A stretch of DNA of 64,000 nucleotides from Sva-07 sp963793335 (GTDB lineage: Bacteria; Actinomycetota; Acidimicrobiia; Acidimicrobiales; Ilumatobacteraceae). Every line of letters starts with the position of its first letter. Position 1 is the stretch's first letter. The notes beneath the pieces are model-generated. The model was not told where the DNA came from, made no database searches, and saw nothing but the letters and a program-made list of their open reading frames with translations. A program made the translations under genes and the position numbers. The DNA lies in the NCBI GenBank assembly GCA_963793335.1, contig CAWBZS010000019.1, positions 21,870-85,869 on the forward strand, given 5' to 3'. Below are positions 1 to 8,393 of this stretch, in pieces.

Positions 1-224
1 ACGTCCGGACGGTCGTGAGCGATCACCAGACCCGGCACCCCACCACCCGATCCAAGATCGAGCACCCGTGGTCGGTGGTGAGACAGGTCGACGCCGTCCA
101 GCGCCGACACGAAGTGACGCGCGTGGTCGATGACCTCGTCGATCGGTCGGTCGCCAAGGAAGCCCGATCGTTGCGACGCCACGAGGACCTCGTGCAACGC
201 GAGGTCAGCAGCTGACACGGTCAC
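1..224 (-). CDS. rsmG: 16S rRNA m7G527 methyltransferase RsmG, N-terminal part (runs off the window)
   Basis: Reading leftward from a GTG at 224, the frame is open to the window edge and gives about 74 residues. It ends in the SAM-binding loop LDLGSGGGVPGLVIA, the motif I of RsmG/GidB, which methylates N7 of G527 in 16S rRNA using S-adenosylmethionine. A second GTG at 218 is an alternative start. Its place just beyond jag and yidC matches the usual actinobacterial origin order. The catalytic part and C-terminus lie outside the window. Confidence 0.85.
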   Translation of the reverse strand, partial: MTVSAADLALHEVLVASQRSGFLGDRPIDEVIDHARHFVSALDGVDLSHHRPRVLDLGSGGGVPGLVIAHDRPD

Positions 225-277
225 GCCGCAACTCGAGTCGAGTGGTGGGTTCGGAACCCCACCATGAACGTCGGGCG

Positions 278-1165
278 TCAGGCGTCGGTCGCCGGGTCGA
301 CGATGATGCGTCGATCGGGGTCTTCGCCAACGGAACGGCTGGACACGCCCGCCTCTTCGTTGAGCACGTCGTGGATCACCTTGCGATCGGCCGAACTCAT
401 CGGCTCGAGTGAACGAGCCGTCGACGAGGTGCGGACCTGCTCGGCCACATCGCGGGCGAAGGACGCGAGGGCTGCCTCCCGGCGCTCGCGGTAGCCGGCC
501 ACGTCGATACGCAGGCGAGTCTCATGATCGCCGAGTCGGCGTTGTGCTGCGACACGAGCCAGGTCCTGAATGGCGTTGAGTGTCCGACCGCCGGGGCCGA
601 CGAGGAGGCCGAGCTCCTGTCCGGACACGCCGACGTGGAGTTCCGTCCCGTCGATCTGCAGCTCGGTGGTCCCGGTTGCGCCGAACGCCTCGGTCAGGCC
701 GTCCATGAACGTCACGGCAGCGGCTCCGACTTCGTCGGGGGTCACGGTCGATTCGGGTCGGTCGTTGCTCATGTCTTGCTCCTGGCTCTTGGTGCTCGGT
801 GACTTCTTGGCGGCCGGCTGCTTCTTCGCAGCGGGCTTCTTCGCAGCGGGCTTCTTCGCAGACTGCTTGCTCGGCGTGGAGCCGTTCGACTCGTCGGCGT
901 CGTTGGTCGACTCGGTCGCCGGAGTCTGGGCGGGGGAGTCCTTGGCAGCGCCTCGGCCCTTGCGGCGCCGCTCCTGCTTGGGGCGAGCCTGCTCGGGGCG
1001 AACACGGGCCCGCAGTCGGGCTTCACCACGCATCCGGCCGAACAGGCCAGGTCGCGGCTCTTCGATGGTCTCGAATTCAGCTTCGTCGGCGGCGACGCCG
1101 AGTTGGTCGAGTGCAGCCTCACGGGCCTCGTCGATGGTCTTTGCGGTGGTCTCGACCCATTCCAT
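278..1165 (-). CDS. khpB: KhpB/Jag-type RNA-binding protein (Jag-N, KH, R3H)
   Basis: A protein of about 295 residues with three recognisable parts. The Jag-N domain begins at the very start (MEWVETTAKTIDEAREAALD). A lysine/proline/alanine-rich linker follows, with imperfect AAKKP repeats around residues 105-125. The C-terminal half has a KH domain (GxxG-like loop in LLVGPGGRTLNAIQ) and an R3H domain (near RSLEPMSSADRKVIHDVL). KhpB proteins bind RNA and affect cell wall synthesis and cell length. The ATG at 1165 puts Jag-N at the N-terminus. An in-frame GTG at 1213, overlapping the yidC stop as GTGA, would add 16 residues and is a fair alternative. It lies directly downstream of yidC, as in many Gram-positive genomes. 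Confidence 0.85.
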   Translation of the reverse strand: MEWVETTAKTIDEAREAALDQLGVAADEAEFETIEEPRPGLFGRMRGEARLRARVRPEQARPKQERRRKGRGAAKDSPAQTPATESTNDADESNGSTPSKQSAKKPAAKKPAAKKQPAAKKSPSTKSQEQDMSNDRPESTVTPDEVGAAAVTFMDGLTEAFGATGTTELQIDGTELHVGVSGQELGLLVGPGGRTLNAIQDLARVAAQRRLGDHETRLRIDVAGYRERREAALASFARDVAEQVRTSSTARSLEPMSSADRKVIHDVLNEEAGVSSRSVGEDPDRRIIVDPATDA

Positions 1166-1209
1166 GGAAGATGTGCTTTCTGTCGGTCGGCGCGCGGTGG
1201 GCGCCGAGG

Positions 1210-2355
1210 TCACGTCGACTTCTTGGGGGACTTCGGACGTGAGGATTTCGCGGATTTTGCTGCTTTGGCCTTCTTGGCCTGTGCCTCTTGGCGAGACGGT
1301 GTCGGGCGACCCTTCGCCCCAGCGGACGGCGTTGGACGATTCTTGGGCGGTGTGACCCGCTTGCTGGTCGTCGGCTTTGGCTTCGGCTTTGGCTTGGGCT
1401 TCGGCTTGTCCGACGGGGTCGACGACGAGGCCGTGTCGGCTTTCGGGCCACCGGCGAGGTCGCGCTTGGCCTGCGCGAACAGGCCGCCACCGGTGTCGCC
1501 GTTCTTCTTCGCTTCCTCGCGTGCGGCTTCACCAGCGCGTTGGGCCTGGCGACCGAGCGATTCGTCATGGCCGTAGAAGGCCCGGGTGATGTAGCCCTGT
1601 TGGGCAATCCGCAGCAGCGTCTGGAAGACGTAGTAGACGACGAGCGCCGAGAGGAAGAAGATCTGGAAGATCGCGAAGAACACGGGCAGGTACTGCATCA
1701 GCTTCTGCTGGGTCGCCGACATCGTCGGACTGATCGCTGCGCGGGCTGCCACCATGCGCTGCTGCACGAAGTACAGCACACCGAGCAGCACCACGAGCAG
1801 CACGTACGGAAGCCCCGTGCTGAAGCTCTCGGCAACGGCCTCCGCCGCCGACAGCGACAGGTCGAGCCCGATCGAACTGATCGACTGCTTGCCGAACAGC
1901 GACTGGTACAGATCGGAGTCGATCGCGAGATAGCGGGGGATGAACCCGGGGTTCAGCACCTCGTCAGGGCGGTCGAAGGCACCCCAGACCGCATCGGAGA
2001 TCGGGCGGGCGGCGCCCACGGGCTCGTAGGCCATGCCTCGAAGCACCCGGAACATGATGTAGAACACCGGAGCCTGCGCCAGCAGCGGCAGACAGGAGGC
2101 CATCGGGTTGACCTTGTTCTCCTGGTAGAGCTTCATCATCTCTTCGTTGAGCTTCTGGCGGTCGTTGCGATACTCGTTCTGCAACTTGCGCATCTCGGGC
2201 GCCAGACGCTGCATCTGCAGCATGCCCTTGGTGCTCTTCAGCGTGAGCGGCGTGGTGATCGCCATCACCACGAACGCAATCATGGCGATCGCGATGGTGT
2301 AGCTGTTGGTGAAGCTGTAGAACCACGACAACAGGGCGGCGGGGATCTCGAACAT
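1210..2355 (-). CDS. yidC: membrane protein insertase YidC/Oxa1
   Basis: 381 residues with the core of YidC: a first hydrophobic segment near residues 5-35, the cytoplasmic hairpin (STKGMLQMQRLAPEMRKLQ), then further membrane segments ending near residue 260. It inserts membrane proteins alone or with SecYEG. The C-terminal tail of about 110 residues is basic and low in complexity, with a KPKPKPKPKPKP run, as expected for ribosome contact. The start codon overlaps the yidD stop by one base (TGATG), so translation is probably coupled. The protein lacks the large periplasmic domain of Gram-negative YidC. Confidence 0.93.
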   Translation of the reverse strand: MFEIPAALLSWFYSFTNSYTIAIAMIAFVVMAITTPLTLKSTKGMLQMQRLAPEMRKLQNEYRNDRQKLNEEMMKLYQENKVNPMASCLPLLAQAPVFYIMFRVLRGMAYEPVGAARPISDAVWGAFDRPDEVLNPGFIPRYLAIDSDLYQSLFGKQSISSIGLDLSLSAAEAVAESFSTGLPYVLLVVLLGVLYFVQQRMVAARAAISPTMSATQQKLMQYLPVFFAIFQIFFLSALVVYYVFQTLLRIAQQGYITRAFYGHDESLGRQAQRAGEAAREEAKKNGDTGGGLFAQAKRDLAGGPKADTASSSTPSDKPKPKPKPKPKPTTSKRVTPPKNRPTPSAGAKGRPTPSRQEAQAKKAKAAKSAKSSRPKSPKKST

Positions 2356-2621
2356 CAGGCGTCCTCTCGGACCTCAGTGGTGCCAACGGCGTTCGCGTCG
2401 TCGTCGGGCACCGGATCGAATCCACTCGGCCCGAACGGCCGACAGCGCATCAGGCGGCGGGCGGTCAGCCAACCACCTCGACGGGTGCCGTGACGCTCGA
2501 ACGCCTCGTGGGCGTAGGCGGAACAGGTGGGGTAGAAGCGGCACGGTGACGGCCGCCCGGCAAAGGCACGTTGATATGCCTCGATCCACGCAAGCGCCCG
2601 GCGTTGGCTCCACGTGGTCAT
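2355..2621 (-). CDS. yidD: membrane protein insertion efficiency factor YidD
   Basis: 88 residues carrying the YidD/DUF37 signature: Cys-containing CRFYPTCSAYAHEAFERHG followed by a basic stretch and RRLMRCRPFGPSGFDPVP. YidD is a small membrane-associated protein that helps YidC-dependent insertion. The ATG at 2621 overlaps the rnpA stop by four bases (ATGA), and its own stop overlaps the yidC start, so the rpmH-rnpA-yidD-yidC-jag set is a tightly coupled operon. Confidence 0.92.
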   Translation of the reverse strand: MTTWSQRRALAWIEAYQRAFAGRPSPCRFYPTCSAYAHEAFERHGTRRGGWLTARRLMRCRPFGPSGFDPVPDDDANAVGTTEVREDA

Positions 2622-2974
2622 GATCTCGCCGCAGTCGGCGTCCCGGTGTTGATCGACCGACGACGCACCTGGGTGAGCAGCACTGCAATCGACTGTTCGA
2701 GCTCTGCGAACGTACGTTCGGACGTGGCGCGATGGGCGCCCAGCAGGTAGAGACCGGGTGGAACCTCGGACGCGGCCAGAATGGCCCGCAAGCGACGACG
2801 GAGACGATTTCGTCGAACCGCAGACCCGACGGCGCGCCCGATGGCGAATGCCACCTGGGGAGGTACCAGGGCGGGATCGGGGACGAACGAACACCACAGC
2901 GAATCGGTCCGCACGCGGACGCCGTCACGCCGAAGGCGCACGAAGGCGTCGCGTTCGCGAACTCGGTCGATCAA
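2618..2974 (-). CDS. rnpA: ribonuclease P protein component
   Basis: 118 residues that match RnpA throughout: LIDRVRERDAFVRLRRDG at the start and the hallmark GRAVGSAVRRNRLRRRLRA (RNR motif) around residues 46-64. RnpA binds RNase P RNA to process tRNA 5' ends. No ATG or GTG fits the family start. The TTG at 2974 overlaps the rpmH stop as TTGA and gives the expected N-terminus, so TTG is the most likely start, with coupling to rpmH. Confidence 0.88.
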   Translation of the reverse strand: MIDRVRERDAFVRLRRDGVRVRTDSLWCSFVPDPALVPPQVAFAIGRAVGSAVRRNRLRRRLRAILAASEVPPGLYLLGAHRATSERTFAELEQSIAVLLTQVRRRSINTGTPTAARS

Positions 2975-3105
2975 GCCGACAGACGGGCGCGGCCCTTGGC
3001 CCGACGGGACTTCAACACGGCGCGACCGGCGCGAGTGCTCATGCGGGCGCGGAAGCCATGCTTGCGGGCTCGACGTCGGGTGTTGGGCTGATAGGTACGC
3101 TTCAC
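2971..3105 (-). CDS. rpmH: 50S ribosomal protein L34
   Basis: 44 residues from a GTG at 3105: VKRTYQPNTRRRARKHGFRA then MSTRAGRAVLKSRRAKGR, the near-invariant L34 sequence. It is a structural protein of the large ribosomal subunit. A Shine-Dalgarno match (CGGAGAG) lies about 4-6 nt upstream of the GTG. It is the first gene of the leftward operon that leaves the dnaA region, and its stop overlaps the TTG start of rnpA. Confidence 0.93.
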   Translation of the reverse strand: MKRTYQPNTRRRARKHGFRARMSTRAGRAVLKSRRAKGRARLSA

Positions 3106-3443
3106 GGCGCTCTCCGGACAATTCGGGACAACTCACGTTCTGATCGGCGGGCGTCGACGCGCAACGTCCATCCTTCAGACTGACCACGCAAGGCTACGGC
3201 CACTCGCCCATCTCCGGCAACCGGCGTCCACAAACCACACATGTGTAGTTTGTCCACAGGACCACAAAGGATGCATCGCCCCTGCACAGCGACCATATCT
3301 CCGGTACTCGACCGATCCTTTCCGTCGAGTTTTCGTCGCTGTCCACACCTGCTAGGTTCGCTGATCCGCATGCGCTGCCGACTATGTCCACATCTTGTGG
3401 ACAATGGTGTGGACCATGCCCGACGACAACCGGGAGAACACTG
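3106..3443. other. rpmH-dnaA intergenic region with DnaA-box cluster
   Basis: This 338-base divergent region has several 9-mers close to the actinobacterial DnaA box TTGTCCACA: an exact copy at 3250-3258, an exact inverted copy at 3396-3404 (TGTGGACAA), and near matches at 3224-3232, 3339-3347, 3384-3392 and 3408-3416 (inverted). The last three lie within about 60 bases of the dnaA start, suggesting autoregulation of dnaA, part of the origin, or both. The rpmH promoter must also lie here. Box calls are by eye. Confidence 0.65.
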
Positions 3444-4862
3444 GTGACCGACAGCTCAGAGGTGTGGACACAGGTGACGCTGTCGCTTCGATCTCAACTC
3501 GCGGAGTCTGTCTGGTTCTCGACGTTCCAGGACGTGTCGCCGCTGCCGTCCGACGACGACATGCTCCGCCTGCTGGCACCGAGTACGTATGTCCGTGAGC
3601 GGATCCTGTCTCGCTTCCTGCCGTTGGTGACCGAAGCACTGGTCGACGTCGACGAGGGCCACCGCACCGTGGTGATCGAGGTCGAAACCGCAGCGGAGAA
3701 CACCCAGCGTGAGCAGACGACCGCCGTGACCACCGGTGAGATCACCACCGATCCCGCCCCGTCGATCGAACACGACACGCACGCGACCGTGTCCGACGCC
3801 GGCTCCAGCGCGTTCGATCAGCGCTCGTTGCTCCTCGACGAGGCGGGGCTGAACCCTCGCTACACCTTTGAGACCTTCGTCAAGGGCGCATCGAACCAAT
3901 TCGCGCTCGCCGCTGCGCTTCGAGTCGCCGAAACGCCTGCTCGCAGCTACAACCCGCTGTTCATCTACGGCTCTGCCGGTTTGGGCAAGACCCACCTCCT
4001 GCACGCCATTGGTCACTACGTGCACTCGAACTATCAGCACCACGAGGTGCGGTACGTCTCCACCGAGACGTTCATGAACGAGTACGTCGATGCAATCCGT
4101 CAGAACACCACCAATTCGCTCCGTCGGCGGTACCGAGACATCGACGTCCTGCTGATCGACGACATCCAGTTCATCGGCGGCAAGGAAGGCCTGCAGGAAG
4201 AGTTCTTCCACACGTTCAATTCCCTGCACGGTGCCAACAAGCAGGTCGTGATCTCCTCCGATCGCATGCCCGACGCCATCCCGACGCTCGAAGAACGCCT
4301 TCGCGGCCGGTTCAAATGGGGCCTGATCACCGACATCCAGCCACCCGATCTCGAAACGCGTCTCGCGATCCTGCGCAACAAGTCAGAACGCGACCGGGTG
4401 CTGGTTCCCGACGAGACCCTCGAGTTCATCGCCGCGAACATCGACACCAACATTCGCGAGTTGGAGGGCGCACTGATCCGGGTCACGGCGTACGCCAGCC
4501 TGAATCAAGTGCCGATCACCACCGACCTCGCGGAAACGCAGTTGGCCGACCTGTTGATCGACAGCAAGCCCAAGGCGCGTACCGACGAGGAATTGCTGAC
4601 CGAGATCGCCTCGATCCTGAAGTTTCCGGTCGAGGACCTCAAGGGTCGCAGCCGCCAACGTCCGCTGGTCACCGCCCGCCAGATCGCGATGTACGTCTTC
4701 CGTGAACTCACCGATCTGAGCTACCCGGCAATCGCCCGACTCTTCGGTGGGCGTGACCACACCACCGTGATTCACGCCAACGAGAAGATCCAACGCCTGA
4801 TGAGCGAGCGCAAGCAGATCTACGACCAGGTCACCGACCTGCTCCAGCAGCTCAAGGCCTGA
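3444..4862 (+). CDS. dnaA: chromosomal replication initiator DnaA
   Basis: 472 residues. The N-terminal domain I is followed by a variable acidic linker (roughly residues 90-130), then the AAA+ core with Walker A GSAGLGKTHLL near residue 176 and Walker B LLIDDIQFIGGKE. The C-terminal domain IV has the DnaA-box binding signature FGGRDHTTVIHA. It melts the origin and loads the helicase. I place the start at the GTG at 3444, preceded by GGGAG with a 7-base gap. An in-frame ATG at 3384 lies inside the DnaA-box cluster and would add 20 residues unlike the family. Confidence 0.95.
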   Translation: MTDSSEVWTQVTLSLRSQLAESVWFSTFQDVSPLPSDDDMLRLLAPSTYVRERILSRFLPLVTEALVDVDEGHRTVVIEVETAAENTQREQTTAVTTGEITTDPAPSIEHDTHATVSDAGSSAFDQRSLLLDEAGLNPRYTFETFVKGASNQFALAAALRVAETPARSYNPLFIYGSAGLGKTHLLHAIGHYVHSNYQHHEVRYVSTETFMNEYVDAIRQNTTNSLRRRYRDIDVLLIDDIQFIGGKEGLQEEFFHTFNSLHGANKQVVISSDRMPDAIPTLEERLRGRFKWGLITDIQPPDLETRLAILRNKSERDRVLVPDETLEFIAANIDTNIRELEGALIRVTAYASLNQVPITTDLAETQLADLLIDSKPKARTDEELLTEIASILKFPVEDLKGRSRQRPLVTARQIAMYVFRELTDLSYPAIARLFGGRDHTTVIHANEKIQRLMSERKQIYDQVTDLLQQLKA

Positions 4863-5107
4863 CATGCAGCACTGCTCGCGAACAACCCTGGGGACGACGA
4901 TGGGACACCGCACCGTGAACGGGGGACAACGCAAGCTTGTCCACCGCGTGACACGCGTGGAATTCGCGGCCTGGGGATCATCGACCCATCCCATGTGGAC
5001 CACGGCGAGCGTTCTACGCTGCAACGACGCGTGCTTGTCCCCAATCCACAGCACCTACTACTGACATTAGACATTGAGACATCCATGCATGAGGAGAAGT
5101 GCCCACT
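4863..5107. other. dnaA-dnaN intergenic region, candidate oriC core
   Basis: This 245-base non-coding gap is where actinobacterial oriC normally lies. It holds degenerate DnaA boxes: TTGTCCACC at 4937-4945, TTGTCCCCA at 5035-5043, CAATCCACA at 5042-5050, and inverted forms near 4921-4929 and 4995-5003. A relatively AT-rich stretch (about 5050-5090) follows the last boxes and precedes the dnaN ribosome-binding site (GAGGAG at 5091-5096), so it could be the unwinding element. The evidence is position and motifs only. Confidence 0.6.
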
Positions 5108-6202
5108 GTGAAGTTCCGTTGCGAACGTGATGTGCTTGCCGACGCGGTCGGCTCCGCTGGGCGAGCAGCGACCAACCGAACCGGTACGTTGCCGGTACTC
5201 GCCGGCGTGCGGATGGAGGTGGCCGGCGACACGCTCACCGTCACCGGTACCGATCTCGAGTTGACGATTCGCCACACCGTCGACGTCGGCGGCGATCGTG
5301 ATGGTGCCGCCGTGGTGCCAGCTCGACTCGTGGCAGACATCATCAAGGCGCTGCCTGCCGGTGCGGTACAGATCGAACTCGGCGACGAGGAGATGTCGAT
5401 CAGCGCCGGCCGCTCACAGTTCTCGGTGCGCCCGCTGTCGCTCGATGACTATCCCGCACAAACCGAGCCCGCGGCGGAGCCCGTCACGCTGTCGGCTGCC
5501 GCGATGGGCGATGCGTTGCGCCAGGTCGTGCGCGCTGCCTCCACCGACGATGCTCGTGCGGTGCTCACCGGGGTGCTGCTGGCGTCCGACGAGGATGGGT
5601 TGCGCATGGTGGCCACCGACTCGTACCGACTCGCCGTGCGAGATCTGCCCGACACCTCGGTGCTGGCATCTGGTCAGAAGGTGCTGATCCCCGGTCGTGC
5701 GCTCAGCGAGCTGCAACGTTTGATCGGCGATGTCGACGAGCTCGAAGTGTGTCTGGGCGAACGGGAGGCCACGTTCCGAACCGGTTCGACCCGGCTGAGC
5801 ACACGCCTGATCGAAGGGGAGTTCCCGAACTATCGCAACCTGTTGCCCTCGAGCTATCCGAATCTGCTCACCGTGGGCAAGGCCGCGATGATCGAAGCGA
5901 TTCGCCGCGTGAAGATCCTCGCTCAGGATTCCACGCCGGTGCGGCTCACCCTCGGTGGCGACACCGTGCAGCTCACGGCGATCACGCAGGACGTCGGCAA
6001 CGCCGCCGAGGAAATCGATGCCAGCTACGACGGCACCGAGATGACCGTGGCGTTCAACCCCGACTACCTCGCCGCCGGTATCGATGCCATCGACGCCGAC
6101 GACGTCACGTTGGCGACGATGGACCCGATGAAACCGGCAGTGCTGCGTGGTGTGGGGCGCGATGACTATCTGTACCTGCTGATGCCGGTACGCGTGCCGT
6201 AG
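5108..6202 (+). CDS. dnaN: DNA polymerase III sliding clamp (beta subunit)
   Basis: About 364 residues with the three-fold clamp architecture. Family signatures include LPVLAGVRMEV near the N-terminus, GEFPNYRNLLP in the middle, and the C-terminal LLMPVRVP that resembles the conserved LMPMR end. It encircles DNA and tethers Pol III and other partners. Two GTG codons are possible. The one at 5108 sits about 11 bases from GAGGAG and is preferred. The one at 5099 is only two bases from it. Confidence 0.93.
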   Translation: MKFRCERDVLADAVGSAGRAATNRTGTLPVLAGVRMEVAGDTLTVTGTDLELTIRHTVDVGGDRDGAAVVPARLVADIIKALPAGAVQIELGDEEMSISAGRSQFSVRPLSLDDYPAQTEPAAEPVTLSAAAMGDALRQVVRAASTDDARAVLTGVLLASDEDGLRMVATDSYRLAVRDLPDTSVLASGQKVLIPGRALSELQRLIGDVDELEVCLGEREATFRTGSTRLSTRLIEGEFPNYRNLLPSSYPNLLTVGKAAMIEAIRRVKILAQDSTPVRLTLGGDTVQLTAITQDVGNAAEEIDASYDGTEMTVAFNPDYLAAGIDAIDADDVTLATMDPMKPAVLRGVGRDDYLYLLMPVRVP

Positions 6203-6257
6203 TCGTCGTCACGCGCCACCTCGTGGCCGGCGTCCGGCTCGTCATGGCGATTGCTCC

Positions 6258-7343
6258 ATGATCATCTCGCATCTCGAACTCGTCGACTTTCGCAACTACG
6301 TGTCCGGCACGTTCGAGTTGACGTCGGGAACCACCGCGGTGATCGGCGACAACGGTCAGGGCAAGACCAACCTCGCGGAGGCGCTGGCGCTGCTCGCAAC
6401 GTTGACGAGCTTCCGGTCGGTGCCAGCTGACGCATTGGTGCGAGTCGGTGCGACCACCGCCATCGTTCGAGCCACCGTGGTCGACGACGACGACGACCGG
6501 GAGAGCTTGATCGAGATCGAACTCGCGACGGCGGGACGCAACCGGGTGCAGGTCAACCGGCAACGATTGCAGCGGGTGCGCGATCTGCTCGGCACGGTCC
6601 GGGTCACGGTGTTCTCACCCGACGACCTGATCCTGGTCAAGGGCAGCCCGGGGGAACGCCGACGTTTCCTCGACGACACCCTCGTGGCGTTGGCGGTGAA
6701 GTACGACCAGGTTCGCCTCGACGTGGATCGGATCGTGCGTCAACGCAATACGTTGCTCAAGCAGGCGGGCGGCCGGTTGACCGACGAGATCGAGGTCACG
6801 CTCGACGTGTGGGATGCAAAGTTCGCCGAGATCGCCGACCAGTTCGGCTACGCCCGAGCGACGCTCGTCGCTCGTCTGGCGCCGATGGTGCAGGAGGCGT
6901 ACGAGCAACTCGCAGGCACACCGACAGCGATCGATCTGCACTACGAGCCGGAGTGGCGTTCGGTGGGCCTCGCCGCCGCCCTGGCCACGGCGCGCCCTCA
7001 CGACGTGCGTCGAGGGGTGAGCACGGTGGGGCCACATCGAGATGAACTCACCCTGTCGATCGCCGGGCTGCCGAGTCGAACCCATGCGTCACAGGGGGAA
7101 CAGCGCACGCTGGCGCTGGCGCTGCGCCTCGCCGGCCACCGTCTGGTCACCGAGCGAACCGGGTCAGCGCCCGTGTTGGTACTCGACGACGTCCTCTCCG
7201 AACTCGACGACCATCGTGCCACCGCCCTGCTCGATCATCTTCCGACCGGTCAGGTGATCATCACGACGGCGAGTGAACTCCCTCCCGCTGCGAACGCCGA
7301 TCGCATCCTGCGCATCGAGAACGGGCGCGTGCTGGGCGAGTGA
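6258..7343 (+). CDS. recF: DNA replication and repair protein RecF
   Basis: 361 residues, the normal RecF length. The N-terminal SMC-like ATPase half has LELVDFRNY and Walker A GDNGQGKTNLAEAL (near residues 31-44). The C-terminal half has GPHRDEL, an ABC-like signature region around ASQGEQRTLALALRLA, and Walker B VLVLDDVLSELDDHR. It loads RecA at single-strand gaps with RecOR. It follows dnaN by 55 bases. Confidence 0.94.
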   Translation: MIISHLELVDFRNYVSGTFELTSGTTAVIGDNGQGKTNLAEALALLATLTSFRSVPADALVRVGATTAIVRATVVDDDDDRESLIEIELATAGRNRVQVNRQRLQRVRDLLGTVRVTVFSPDDLILVKGSPGERRRFLDDTLVALAVKYDQVRLDVDRIVRQRNTLLKQAGGRLTDEIEVTLDVWDAKFAEIADQFGYARATLVARLAPMVQEAYEQLAGTPTAIDLHYEPEWRSVGLAAALATARPHDVRRGVSTVGPHRDELTLSIAGLPSRTHASQGEQRTLALALRLAGHRLVTERTGSAPVLVLDDVLSELDDHRATALLDHLPTGQVIITTASELPPAANADRILRIENGRVLGE

Positions 7344-7398
7344 CCGTCAGTGGTGCGGCAATTCGTACCGAGACCACGCGAACAGAGATCATGTGTGC

Positions 7399-8374
7399 AT
7401 GACACACGCTGATCGTCACGATCGTGCACGGTGGCTCGCATCGGGTCTTCCCGATGCGGTGATCACGATCATGTTCCGCGACGCCACGTTGCCGCCACCG
7501 CATGCGTCACGCTGGTATGACTCGTCGCTGAGTACCGATGAGATCGGTGAGTTCCGACGTGCCGGCCGTTCGGCGCCCGATGCGGCGTTCGTGGCGTCGC
7601 TCGACGCGCGTGGTCTGCCGAGTGATGCCGAGTTCGTGGCCCGCTGGGAGGGATTCGACGCGTCGACGATCCTCGACGCCATCGACCGTGGGTTCACCTC
7701 CGGGGAGCAGTTCGGAGCGTGGGTCGACACCGACGCGGACATCGACGAGGTCGAGCGACTGCTGGGCGCCGGTGCGGTCGGCAGTGACGAGCGCGATCGC
7801 CCCGGCGAAGGCATTGGCGCATCTTCGTGCGGGGCGTGCTCCCGAACAGGTGGCGTTCGCCGGCGTCGCAGGCGTCTCGGTCAAGAAGGCCGCCGGGTGG
7901 ATGGAACGCGATCTGTCGGCGCAGACCGCTGCCGCGTGGTCGAGGGCAGGCTTCTCCGCATCTGAGACGTCACAGTGGATCGATGTGGTCGATGACCCAT
8001 CGGTGGCGCGCTTGCTGGAGCGGTTGGGTTTCGACGTCGACACCGCGAGGGCCGAGCGGCCCGAGGGCGGCTGGACCATTCACGTCGTCAGGCGTCATGT
8101 GGCGCTCGCCGCCGGGGCGCCCGCCGATGTCGCCGACGACTGGGCTGCCACGTCCCTGCCCGACCGCAAGCTGGCCAAGTGGGTGGTCGCGGGGGTCGAT
8201 CCAGGTGAGGCCGCCGGGTGGCTCGACGTCGGGTTCCGGCCGAGCGCGGCTGCTGCGTGGTCGGGCCATGGCTTCTCGCCCAGTGACGCCGATGCGTGGC
8301 GCAGCGGGGGTCTCGACCCAGCAGTCGCCGCCCGCCGGCGTGACGCGGGTGTTCGCCCGCCTGTCACGTCCTGA
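7399..8374 (+). pseudogene. frameshifted helical tryptophan-repeat protein, unknown function
   Basis: Two overlapping frames appear to form one protein. The first runs from an ATG at 7399 (MTHADRHDRARWLASGLPDA) and reads sensibly to about 7775. The second takes over near 7775-7790 and continues to 8374. Both halves have loosely repeated helix units with a tryptophan every 15-20 residues (AAGWMERDL, TAAAWSRAGFSASETSQW, AAAAWSGHGFSPSDADAW). Joining them needs a single +1 shift. If the second frame is used alone, GTG at 7784 could start it. I do not recognise the family. Similar W/GFxP repeats occur in uncharacterised actinobacterial proteins, but that is from memory. Confidence 0.6.
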
Positions 8375-8393
8375 GGGGAGCCAGGCGGTGCGA

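Noticed and set aside
820..880. Direct repeats of about 15 bases, possible CRISPR-like or tandem repeat
   Set aside because: They encode the KKPAA repeats of the KhpB linker, have no spacers, and stay in frame.
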